Source: Humulus lupulus (Eukaryota > Streptophyta > Magnoliopsida > Rosales > Cannabaceae). Taken from it: a stretch of DNA of 64,000 nt. Below, one piece after another: positions 53,371-63,505 of this stretch (the stretch's first letter is position 1; the number at the start of each line of letters is the position of its first letter). The notes under the pieces are model-generated. The model saw only the letters and a program-made list of their open reading frames with translations, made no database searches and was not told the origin of the DNA. The translations under genes and the position numbers were made by a program. The DNA is taken from contig NC_084793.1 of the NCBI RefSeq assembly GCF_963169125.1, positions 38,466,578 through 38,530,577 on the forward strand, read 5' to 3'.

Positions 53371-54676
53371 TTATAAGCCCGTTGGACTTAAAATCAAGGC
53401 CCGTATTATTTTTTAATGATTAATTAATTAAATAATTATTTAAATCCTTTATCAAATTAATTATTTATAATTTGAACCTTGATTTAAACTTATTTATTAA
53501 TTTAGACACCAATTTGTCTTAATTAATAAATCTTCCCTAAAATATCTTTTCTTCTCTAAATTGTATAACTATGTGAAACTATCCAAAAGTTACCTGGTCA
53601 ACTTTGATAATTCTAATTGATAATTAAATCAATTAATTGAGACTATCTAGATGATTTTATCCAAGGTAAACTGGGGACCATGGGCCTATAAAATCAAGCT
53701 CCAATAAGTTATCATAAATTTAACACATAAATTTACTAACTTTTTAATTCCTCGTGACTCCACTAAAGACTCAGTAATGCACTCTTGCATTTATAGAACG
53801 CTCTATAAGAAATATAGTTACGTTATTAGTTATCCATTGTTACAACCATAATTGTCACTCAATCCTCCATAGATGGTTTACAATGAGATGGGACTAAAAA
53901 ATATTGTCTTACCCCTCATTGTATTTTATCCTGAAAACACTTAGTTCCTTGTAAATGATATTTCTAAACTAATATTAATTACTGATATGAGATATCTATC
54001 ATTTAGCACCTTGAACCAAACTAAAAGGAAACCATCTTTTTACTTCTTCAACAGAAGCTATAGATATTTATATCTATGATTAACACTCCCATTCAATTAT
54101 ACTACCGAGTTCCCAGGATGTAAGTATGGGCTAGTCCGTAGGGTAAGCTGGTAATGAACAAGTCAAAGAACTCAAATAATACAATCAATTAGAATACTAA
54201 CCACTCAGGATTGAGATTGAATAGATCTATGGTCGACTATATGATATGAATAGAATAGATAATAATGGTACATTTACTTATCCTATCTACTGTCAATATC
54301 GGTTCAGTCTGATGTAACAAATACATCTGATCTTATGTACTTTGCTAATGTTCTGGAAAGAACATAACACTACAATGTGTAAGTAGATTATATCGTTGAT
54401 TGGCAAGTCACTGTAAATCATGTGCACTAACTAATCTTAGGACTAACTTATTTTGAACATATAATCAAATTTATATTCCATTGTGATTACGTCACTATAA
54501 ATATGATTAGCTATATGCTCAGGATTCAATAGAAGTTTATATTAAATAAATAATCATGAAAATAAAACATGTGAGCAATGTGATTGACCAAGTCAAAAAA
54601 TGATTTCTATTCTTTTATTGATAATAAAATTAGATTACAAAGAAATTGTGTTTTAATTAGGGCATAAAACCCCAAT
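53371..54676 (-). repeat. Copia-like LTR remnant K
   Basis: An AT-rich, gene-free block of about 1.3 kb. On the minus strand it opens with GGGGTTTTATGCCCTAATTA and a nearby CAATAAAAG, a sequence style I associate with plant Copia LTRs. It is cut at 53370 by LTR F and on the right abuts the leader of LTR I. No second LTR or coding part was seen, so the assignment is tentative. Confidence 0.35.
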
Positions 54677-54689
54677 AAAAGCACCAAAC

Positions 54690-55409
54690 AGTTGACAACG
54701 TTTTTCGTCAACTTAAATATAAAGAGCACTAAACAAGAATATATAAAAAGTAGAAGAATTCAGAGGTTTTTTTACGTGGTTCAACATTTAAAATCTACCT
54801 AGTCCACGAGTCACTGTTATTATCAATGCTCTCTCAAAGCTTTGAATGAAAGCAATTTGGCACAGTATTCTCTAGTACAATTTGTGTGTCTACAAATGAA
54901 TTACTCTAGGCTATTTATAGACATGGTTATAAGAGTATCTCCCTCTAATTTAGCAAAGTTACAATCAATAAAATAAATATGAAATATTTGCATTAATCAT
55001 ATTAATTAGGTGCGATAATTAAGTAAAATCCCATGATAATAGAGATTTAATATACAGCTTTAACGAATCCCTAAGAAATAGGGATTTTCAAACAGCTATT
55101 CTGTGGGCCAAACACATCATTGAGCTCAATCGTTGTGTTGGCGCGCTTTCGAGACTGGCCAAGCTTCCAGCTCATCTTTCCAGTTGTAACCTCCTCCTCA
55201 TTCAATAATTTGGTCGAATACATTCCTCGGAGAAGGTTGGTGTGCAACTCAGGCTCGAACAATGTGACTCATGCTTGAGTGATAATAACAAATCTGGAAC
55301 CACTTGAGAATTCGCATAAGTGTACTGCTAACATCTACATATCCGAGCTTAACTTCTCTGAGCCTATATTTCGAGGCTATTGTTTTATTCTAGAAATTTG
55401 GGTGTAACA
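54690..55409 (-). repeat. Tat-type LTR I (about 720 bp)
   Basis: On the minus strand it starts TGTTACACCC and ends GTTGTCAAC followed by TGTTTGGTGCTTTTATTG, which resembles the B and A LTR-to-leader junctions. TATAAATA at 54912-54919 and the Tat hairpin at 54775-54808. It belongs to another Tat family related to B. Only about 14 bases of leader remain before remnant K, so it is a truncated 5' LTR. Confidence 0.75.
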
Positions 55410-55752
55410 AGCATAGAGATATTTAATAGATATTTCTTATTTCAAATGTAAAATATATCACTTACATATTTATTTAATATTGCTTCTTACACTATTTATG
55501 TAAGGCCCACAGTCCATCCGTAAATTCCTAAGTCTATAAACAAAGGCTTAGTGAATCATTGTTTTCTAACCTGAATACACGCTAAGACTCTCGACAAAAA
55601 GCTAGACGTTTTCATACTTTTATACACCGATTCTTGTACTCTCTCAAGCTTACGAAACTCAGTTGACACATGCTCATCTGATCATGGGTTTGTGAATTCA
55701 CTACAATAAAAGTATAAGTGGACGTAGGTTATTACCAATCTTTGGAGTCGAA
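55410..55752. other. Unassigned sequence between LTR I and element E
   Basis: 343 AT-rich bases. I see no gene or clear element. It may be older transposon debris or a rare stretch of non-element DNA. The last five bases (TCGAA) would be the left target duplication of E. Confidence 0.4.
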
Positions 55753-57687
55753 TGTAATGACCCACTACTCTAGACTTTTGGACCATTAATGAAACTATAC
55801 ATACAAACCTTAATAAGACTTACATTTGCGAAAATACCATAAATTTATTAGAAACTTGTAGAAACAAAAGTTACTTTCATAAAATAAGTAGGATATGGGT
55901 ACCCATTGTCTTTAAAACAAAACATAACTTAAAGTAAAAAGGAGTTACATAGAAAGTGCAGAAAATACATGTAAAACCATAAAAAAAACAAAACAAAACA
56001 AAACAAAACTACACCCTCGAGAAATCGAACTCTCGACTCCTTGCCTCCATTCACCATCGATACACATTCATTAAGCGTCCACGAATCTTACCGCCTCTAA
56101 AGCTATTTTCCTGCACATAAAACAAAAAGGAATGAGCCTAATGCCCAGCAAGGAAAATCTAACACATAGTCATAAACATAAAATTTCATAATAAACATAA
56201 AGACATATCATAACACTTATTACATACACTTATTATAATGGCCATTATTACTTGGGGTCCCATAGACTAAACAAGTCATATGCCCATGGGATTAGTGGGG
56301 TCCTACTAGCTAAGTAGGTCATATGCCCATAACCCATTTGGGGTCTTGTTAGTCATATGGGTCATATGCCAAAGCCTACAAACATACACATTTCATAACA
56401 TATTTATAACATATTTCATAACATATCACTTAGGATAACACAAGCATAAAACATATAGATTCTATCCTATTTTCCTTACCAAAGTTACCGAGATAAGAGG
56501 ACAGCGTTGGGACTTTTTGGAACACTCCTAAAATCATATATAACAGGGTGAGTCTAATGAAGAAAAAGAGATGAAATGAAAGGAATGGAAAGACTAAACC
56601 ATTGAGAGTCACACTTACCAAAACTTATGTGCTCAAGAACTTAGATTCCCTAACCAAAATAAGAATGGGGTTAGGAGACTGAGTAGAAGACTAAGAGAAG
56701 GAAAATAACATAAAACAAATGAACTAGAGTTTTGGTTTACCTCAAAGACTTGTAAGACCAATCTACACCACAACCGAAGTACTATAGAACCTTACTTCCC
56801 AAAGTGTTTGATAAGCTTATGATGTTTATGCTTATGATTTCCCCAAACCAGGTGTTTATACTCTCACACTCACTTAGCACTTGCAGCCTTTGAACTTAGA
56901 GAAAAAGGTGAATAATGGATGGGTACTAGGTCCTATTTATAGAGTTTAGGAATGAAAGACTCTTAATTTTACTTGAATAAAAATAATAGCTTTTTAGGTG
57001 AAAATAATTTGAATAATCGTTCAGCAGAGGCTGAAGACTCGTTCAAAAGATGCTGAACTTATGAAGAAGTTGAATGGCTGAAAGGAAAAAGAATTCAAAA
57101 ACATTTGAATTATGCTGAAGGAGGCGATATATCGCCCCTGTAGGCGATATATCGCCTGGGCCAGTATGCCCGAGGCAACCGTGCATCGTTTCGTGTTTTC
57201 CGTATCTACGTGCTGCGATATATCGCCCCTTATAGCTGCGATATATCGGCACACGCTGATTAATTAAACACGAAATTACACATTTTTAGCTAAGTTTGAA
57301 TGGAGTAAACAGCCTTGACTAAGCCCTCAACGTATTCAAAGCTGCTGACTGACCCTATAACATTCAAACTTTACTCCTTATTAAATTAAATCCTCAAAAA
57401 TACTTAATTCTTAATCACCCATTCATAACATGTGCTTTAAATCCTATTGGTTGATATCTAAACCTTATAGTATAATAAATATTATTCTTAATATCAGCTA
57501 TATAATCAAACCTTAGGTTAAAATTAATATTCTTAAACTATAGGTTAAACTTAGAAAGTCTATAAGTACTACTATGAGTGTCCAAATAATTCCCGGTCTG
57601 AACCAAAAATCCACAGTTACAAAGATAATACTATACATACTATAATACTACTAAATAATTAGCTAAGTAAAGTTCTTGGACTCTACA
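55753..57687 (-). repeat. 3' LTR of element E (1,935 bp)
   Basis: On the minus strand it starts TGTAGAGTCC and ends GGGTCATTACA. TATAAATA at 56934-56941. An AAAAC microsatellite at about 55984-56008 differs between the two LTRs. Three tandem units with GTCATATGCCCAT lie at about 56250-56370. The block GCTGGGCATTAGGCTCAT with GTGCAGG lies near 56110-56155 (reverse strand), as in D and G. Confidence 0.9.
57120..57255 (-). promoter_or_regulatory. GGCGATATATCGCC array in LTR E
   Basis: Four words in two pairs near 57123, 57142, 57214 and 57238, about 180-320 bases upstream of the TATA box on the minus strand. Confidence 0.65.
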
Positions 57688-57723
57688 ATTCTCCCGTACT
57701 AAAAAGAATTTCTTCCTCGAAGT

Positions 57724-59199
57724 TTACTTACCAAATAATTCCGGATACCGGCCTTGCATGTCCTCCTCCAACTCCCACGTTGCCTCGCGTTTAGAACTAT
57801 TGCTCCATAGGACTTTGACTATAGGAAAGCTCTTGGACCGTAACTGCTTCATCCCTCTATCTAGGATGCTAATCGGTCGTTCCTCATAACTTAAGTCTTT
57901 CTGGAGCGTTATCGTATCGTACTTGAGGACGTGAGATGGGTCTGACACATATTTGCGTAGCATCGAAATTTGGAAGATGTTGTGACTATCGGCTAGTGTT
58001 GGCGGTAGGGCTAGTCTATACGCAACTGGTCCCACTTTGTCCAATATCTCAAAAGGACCTATGAATCGGGGACTAAGCTTGCCTTTCTTCCCGAACCGCT
58101 TGACACCTTTCATAGGAGATATCTTCACGAAGACTTGATCTCCGACTTGGAACTCCACATCGCGTCGCTTGGCATCCGCATAGCTTTTCTGACGGCTTTG
58201 AGCAGCAAGCATACGCTGTCTAATAAGCGCTACTGCTTCTTGAGCTTGTCTAACAGCTTCGGGCCCTAGAAGCTGCCTTTCTCCTACCTCATCCCAGTGC
58301 AACGGTGATCGGCACCTTCTTCCATATAGAAACTCATAAGGTGCCATCCCGATTGTTGACTGGTAGCTGTTGTTGTACGAGATCTTGATCAGCGGCAGGT
58401 ACTTATTCCATGATCCTCCGAAATCAAGTATACACGCCCGTAGCATATCCTCTAAGATCTGAATCGTACGCTCGGACTGCCCATCTGTTTGAGGATGAAA
58501 AGCTGTACTAAGACTTAACTTAGTACCCATAGCTTGCTGTAAGCTTCTCCAAAATCTTGACGTAAACACCGATCCTCTATCCGACATTATCGTCTTGGGG
58601 ATTCCATGCAATCGTACAATCTCTTGGATGTAGATGTCTGCATATTGGTCTGCCGTGTATGAAGTCTTAACAGGCAGGAAATGAGCCGACTTGGTTAGTC
58701 TATCTATTACTATCCAAGCAGAATCATGCTGCTTATTCGTCTTTGGCAGACCCGTCACGAAATCCATGGCTATATCATCCCACTTCCATTCTGGCACGCT
58801 AAGTGGTTGCAATAAGCCTGCAGGGCGCTGATGCTCCGCTTTCACTTGCTGGCATACCAGACACTTAGATACATACTCCGCTATGTCCTTCTTCATCCCT
58901 GGCCACCAATAGATTACCTTGATGTCATGAGTCATCTTGGTAGACCCTGGATGAACTAAGTACGGGGTACTGTGCGCTTCTTCTAGGTTCGTCTTCTTAA
59001 TACTTTGATCATTTGGCACGCATACCCGATCCTTATATCTCATTAAGCCTTGGCTAGATATTGAGAAATCTGTATTCTTGCCTTCTCTGACTGCTTCCAT
59101 ATGTGGTGCTAGCGATTCATCATGTCTCTGACCAACCCGTATGTCCTCTAGCAGATTCGATTGGATAGACAAGTTAGCCAGCTTGCCTACAACCACTTA
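57724..59199 (-). pseudogene. Integrase of element E with C-terminal chromodomain-like segment
   Basis: In frame with the upstream polyprotein but preceded by TAA at 59197-59199, where a Gln is expected. It contains the zinc-binding region ('HPGSTKMTHD', 'CLVCQQVK'), the DDE core ('DDIAMDFVTGLP', 'IMSDRGSVF', 'DGQSERTIQ'), the GPF/Y module ('RFIGPFEILDKVGPVAYRL') and a C-terminal 'EATWELEEDMQGRYPELF' block like the chromodomain end of Tekay elements, thought to guide insertion to heterochromatin. No internal stop over about 490 codons. All catalytic acids are present. Confidence 0.88.
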
Positions 59200-61308
59200 T
59201 ATTCCGGCACTGATAAGCTCCTGCTGAAGCGGATTTTCTATTCCGGATAAGGCTGCTAAATTCCCATAGCTTTTCCTACTAAGCGCATCGGCAACTACGT
59301 TCACCTTCCCTGGGTGGTATAGGATTTCACAGTCGTAATCCTTGACTAACTCTAACCACCTGCGCTGCCTCATATTGAGCTCCTTCTAAGTAAAGAAGTA
59401 TTTTAAACTTTTGTGGTCTGTATAAATCTCGCACCGTTCTCCATAAAGATAATGGCGCCAGATTTTTAACGCAAAGACCACTGCTGCCAACTCCATATCG
59501 TGAGTTGGATAGCGTTGCTCATACTTCTTTAACTGACGAGAGGCATAGGCTATCACCTTGTCGTTTTGCATCAGCACGCATCCCAATCCTAGCTTTGATG
59601 CATCACAATAGACAATGAAATTATCGTTGGGTGTCCGTACACTGAGTACTGGTGTTGAGCAAAGCTTATCCTTAAGCAATTGGAAGCTTTCCTCACACTT
59701 ATCATTCCAGTTAAACTTTTGTTGCTTCCGGGTCAGGTTGGTGAGCGGAGTGGCTATCTTAGAAAAACCCTCTACAAACTTCCTATAATAACCTGCTAGC
59801 CCTAAGAAGCTTCTTACTTCTGATGCGTTCTTTGGTCTAGGCCAATCCTTCACGGCCTCTACCTTTGATGGATCTACTGCAACTCCGTCTTTCGATATGA
59901 TGTGCCCGAGGAACGCCACTTGCGAAAGCCAAAATTCGTATTTCTTGAACTTGGCGTAGAGTTTATGCTCCTTCAATCACGTCAAAATCATCCTCAAATG
60001 TTCCTCGTGCTTTACTTCATCCTTGGAGTATACTAAAATGTCATCGATGAACACAATGAATTTATCCAAGTAGTCTTTGAAGACCCTATTCATTAAGTCC
60101 ATAAACGCGGCTGGTGCGTTAGTAAGACAAAAAGACATCACCAAGAACTCGTAATGTCCATAACGAGTCCTAAAGGTTGTCTTAGGAATATCTTCTCCCT
60201 TTACCTTGAGCTGATGATACCCTGACCGTAAATCGATCTTAGAAAATACAGTCGCACCTCGGAGTTGATTAAACAAATCGTCTATCCGAGGTAGCGGGTA
60301 CTTGTTCTTGATCGTTACTTTGTTCAGCTCACGATAGTCTATGCACATCCGCATACTCCCGTCCTTCTTCTTCACGAATAGTACCGGAGCTCCCCATGGT
60401 GAATGGCTTGGCCTAATAAAACCCAAGTCTAGGAGTTCTTGTAGCTGCGTCTTTAACTCCTTGAGTTCCGTAGGTGCCATCCGGTATGGTGCCTCACAGA
60501 TAGGCTCAGTGCCTGGTACTAATTCTATCGTGAAGTCTATTTCTCGATTTGGCGACAATCCTGGCAAGTCATCGGGAAAAATTTCTGGAAACTCTTGTAT
60601 AACCCGAACGTCTCCAACTTTAAGTGATGTCTCCTTCTCCACATTCGTGATGCTGGCTAAGAACGCTTGGCATCCTTTCTCCATCATTCTCTGAGCTTTG
60701 AGAGATGACACTAATGGGGTGCGCAATCCTGAAGCTTGTCCCATGAAGCATCGTCTCTGGCCGTCAGGAGTCTCGAACATCACCTTCTTGCGTCTGCAGT
60801 CGATTGTTGCGCCATGCCGTGCTAGCCAATCCATGCCTAATATTACGTCGAAGTCCTTGATCACTAGCTCTATCAGGTCTCCTTCTAGTTCTATGTCCTC
60901 AATCTTGATCAGTACGCCTCGTACTATTCGTGATGATAGAACTACTTTGCCCGAAGGCAACTCGGTTACAAACCTAGTTCTAAATCTTTCACTAGGTTTG
61001 TCTAGTTTTTCTATCATTCCTAACGAGATATACGAGTGAGTGGCTCCCGAATCAAATAATACATGACATAAATTATTGAGGATAGAAACCTGACCTGTGA
61101 CCACCTTGTTGCTAGCATCGGCCTCTCCTTGGGTTAAAGCAAAAACCCTAGCAGGAACCATCTTTTCATCCTTCTTCCCTTCTGGCTTTTGCTGAGGACA
61201 GTCTCTTTTACTATGCCCTTCTTGACCATAGTTGAAACACTCCTTGGTGTTGGCGCGGCATTCTCCAGGATGCTTCTTCTGACATTTGGCACATGGCGGG
61301 TATTCCAC
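59200..61308 (-). pseudogene. Gag C-terminus, protease, RT and RNase H of element E
   Basis: The frame is continuous with gag. A knuckle reads '[14 protein letters not shown]', with the second Cys changed to Tyr (one G-to-A step). Protease has '[12 protein letters not shown]' and 'VILGMDWL'. RT has '[20 protein letters not shown]' (core '[15 protein letters not shown]'), '[10 protein letters not shown]' and catalytic 'FIDDILVYS'. 'MSFCLTNAP' replaces the usual 'MPFGLTNAP'. Stops at 59977-59979 (TGA, Arg expected) and 59386-59388 (TAG, Gln expected) split RT from RNase H ('[13 protein letters not shown]', '[11 protein letters not shown]'). Confidence 0.88.
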
Positions 61309-62353
61309 GTAGCCCGGCCTATTTCCCCCATTATTCGTACGTGCCCTTTTATCGCTGTCAAACTTCTTGTTATCAGGATGCCGTCTTTTCTGGCCGTTAC
61401 CGTTGTTGCTGGATTGACTATTGCCATTATTGTTGTTGTTGTTCCGACTAGCCTGAGGTTGGCTCTATTGTCTGGGTTCCGGCTTACTGGCTTATTCTCT
61501 GCTTACATTGGCCTGCAACCTTTCTACTTCGATTGCCGTCTCAAGAACGTCGGCATATGTAGTGTTTCCCGGGTTTGCTAGTTTAACCCCCATCTCGATC
61601 TTCGGGCGAAGTCCTCTAACAAACTTGTTCACCCTCAAATAATAGTTTGGAACCATTTCTGCTGCGAACTTTACTAAGCATTCGAACTGACGAGCATATT
61701 CCGCCACTGTTAAAGTACCCTGATTCAAGTTGGTGAACTCCTCAACCCTCGTAGCAAGTACAGTTGAATTGTAGTACTTTTTGTGAAACAACTCCACAAA
61801 TCGGATCCACGTCATGGTGGCAGCATCATGGGATTGCTGGACCAAGTCCCACCATATCCTGGCATCTTTCTTGAGCAAAGATGAGACGTAGGATATGCGG
61901 TCTGCATTACTGAGGTTCATGTGGGCCAGAATTGGCTCCACATTCCTTAGCCACTCTTCTGCCTCAAAGGGGTCTGTAGTCCCTTCAAAGTTTGGAGCGT
62001 GCTGCTTGCGGAACATCTCATACACTGGCTCCATGTGCTGTACAGGATATGGAGCGTAGTTCGTCATAGGCCATCCCCCATATGGACCAACTTGTTGGGG
62101 TGCTGGGGCCATTTGCTGTGGCTGTGGCTGCGGCTGTGGCAGAGGCTGAGGCTGAGATTGAGCCTGTTGGCATTTTTGCTGCAGAAGTTCCTCGACTTGC
62201 TATCGCAGTCTGGCAATCTCTGTAGTGTTGTCAGCTGGCGGTGCCGGCGCGTTGCAGCGAGCAGTAGTACGCACTCCCCTTCGGCGAACTGGAGGGACTT
62301 TATTGGTCGCTGTAGGCGTTTCCGTTGGTGCGTGCAGATCTTCGGAGCGACAT
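61309..62353 (-). pseudogene. gag of element E
   Basis: ATG 62353 opens a short frame that loses phase near 62315, after which the main gag frame begins. The frame has TAG at 62200-62202, a Q/P-rich stretch, the chromovirus Gag core ('PNFEGTTDPFEAEEWLRNVE', core 'TTDPFEAEEWL', and 'LTVAEYARQFECLVKFA') and an asparagine-rich linker with TAA at 61492 and TAG at 61465. All three stops are one C-to-T change from Gln. An in-frame ATG at 62112 could restart translation. Confidence 0.8.
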
Positions 62354-62883
62354 CATTAGCAGAGTTCTAACAGTTGAAAGAAACATGTTAGAACTTTTCC
62401 TAATAGGCTCTAAGGCAAAAACTTATTCTAAAACAAACATATCTCGGACCTATTTATTATGAATTCTTATGAAAAGTTATATAGGTCTTTTATTTATTAT
62501 TAGGGTGGGTTTCTATACTTAGAAAAACTAGTCATCTTTATTTTCTAAGTGTGTTTCTAATCATCCTATATGATTTAATTCTCAGGCTCGAAACTTATCT
62601 TTGTTCCAAAGTTAACCATATTGAGGGAGGGCTGGGATTAGTAAAATCGTTCCCACTACTATGGCCCCCTAACTCTCAATAAGGAAACTTGGTTCATTGA
62701 TTTGTATCCACCCTCACCGAACTTAGTCATTATTCATTTTATTTATTATTTATTATGATTGCGAAAATAGAATCAAACTCATACATGAAAATAAAATAGC
62801 ATGTTATTCATTTGGAAAAACAATTTTCACTTATTACAAGCATAAAAACAAAATAAATAAAACAAACAATAAAAGCTACTAAT
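62354..62883 (-). other. Spacer between accessory ORF and gag of E
   Basis: About 530 bases, AT-rich, no frame of note. It contains AAATAAATAAT runs and no obvious splice acceptor except weak pyrimidine tracts. Confidence 0.4.
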
Positions 62884-63351
62884 CTAAAAATCGGGATCTT
62901 CTACATCCGATCCGTCATCTAACATATCATCATCTTTCTCCTCATAATCATCATTATCATGAGCATCAAAATGCCCTCTAGGAAGGTTTGTGAGAATTCT
63001 ATGTTTTTGCTCATTTGTGAACTGAAACTCAAATTTTGCGGTGAACCTAACTAAGAGGAAATAATATCTCATCGCTAATGGTAGTTCATTCTCATCATTC
63101 ATGTCTTCCCATATTTCTTCTAAGGCTGCTATTACAGTATGAAAATCTTTAAATAGCCTTATTACTAGTACATATTGTTCCGTTGATCTTAACATTACTT
63201 ACTTAGCCTCTTGAAGGCCACCTATCTCTTGGTGAAACAAGAGCAATCTTCGAGTGATCCTTTCTAGTGCTCCTGCGGTGTTTCTTGGCTCCCTTATTCT
63301 TTTTAAGGCCTTAATGGCTCGGATATCTTGGTAGGTTAAAGCTCCGTTCAT
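62884..63351 (-). pseudogene. Accessory ORF of E, upstream of gag, one nonsense codon
   Basis: ATG 63351, seven bases after a candidate leader-intron acceptor, opens a frame of 50 codons to TAA at 63199-63201. The same frame then continues for 105 more codons to 62884. With the TAA read as a former CAA the product is about 155 residues: a basic, helical N-terminus ('TYQDIRAIKALKRIREP'), a helical middle ('ALEEIWEDMNDENELPLAM') and a strongly acidic tail ('EEKDDDMLDDGSDVEDPDF'). I do not recognise the family. A second start at 63195 gives a 103-residue product without the N-terminus. Confidence 0.5.
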
Positions 63352-63357
63352 TCTTAA

Positions 63358-63426
63358 CTGAAAATATAAACACTAAGGTTGTTACCTATACACATAGGTA
63401 AAATAACTTGTAACTTAAACACTTAC
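63358..63426 (-). other. Candidate leader intron of E
   Basis: Donor GGCAA|GTAAGTGTTT and acceptor TATATTTTCAG at 69-base spacing, just before the accessory ORF. F has the same pair (51175-51233). Confidence 0.5.
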
Positions 63427-63491
63427 TTGCCGGTCACATTCGGAGCTTTGAGCGTGTGTATCGAGGAGAACTTCATGCGAAGGAACCGTTG

Positions 63492-63503
63492 CTCTGATAC
63501 CAA
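63492..63503 (-). other. Primer-binding site of E, initiator tRNA-Met
   Basis: TGGTATCAGAGC on the minus strand, complementary to the 3' end of initiator tRNA-Met without its terminal residues context, two bases after the LTR. Confidence 0.88.
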
Positions 63504-63505
63504 CT

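Noticed and set aside
55071..55262. 63-codon minus-strand frame
   Set aside because: It lies within LTR I with no counterpart in the B LTR.
60341..61039. Plus-strand frames of 113-117 codons
   Set aside because: They are antisense shadows of the E protease and RT region, which has clear family motifs on the minus strand.
61999..62370. Plus-strand leucine/tryptophan-rich frame
   Set aside because: It is the complement of the Q/P-rich Gag N-terminus of E.
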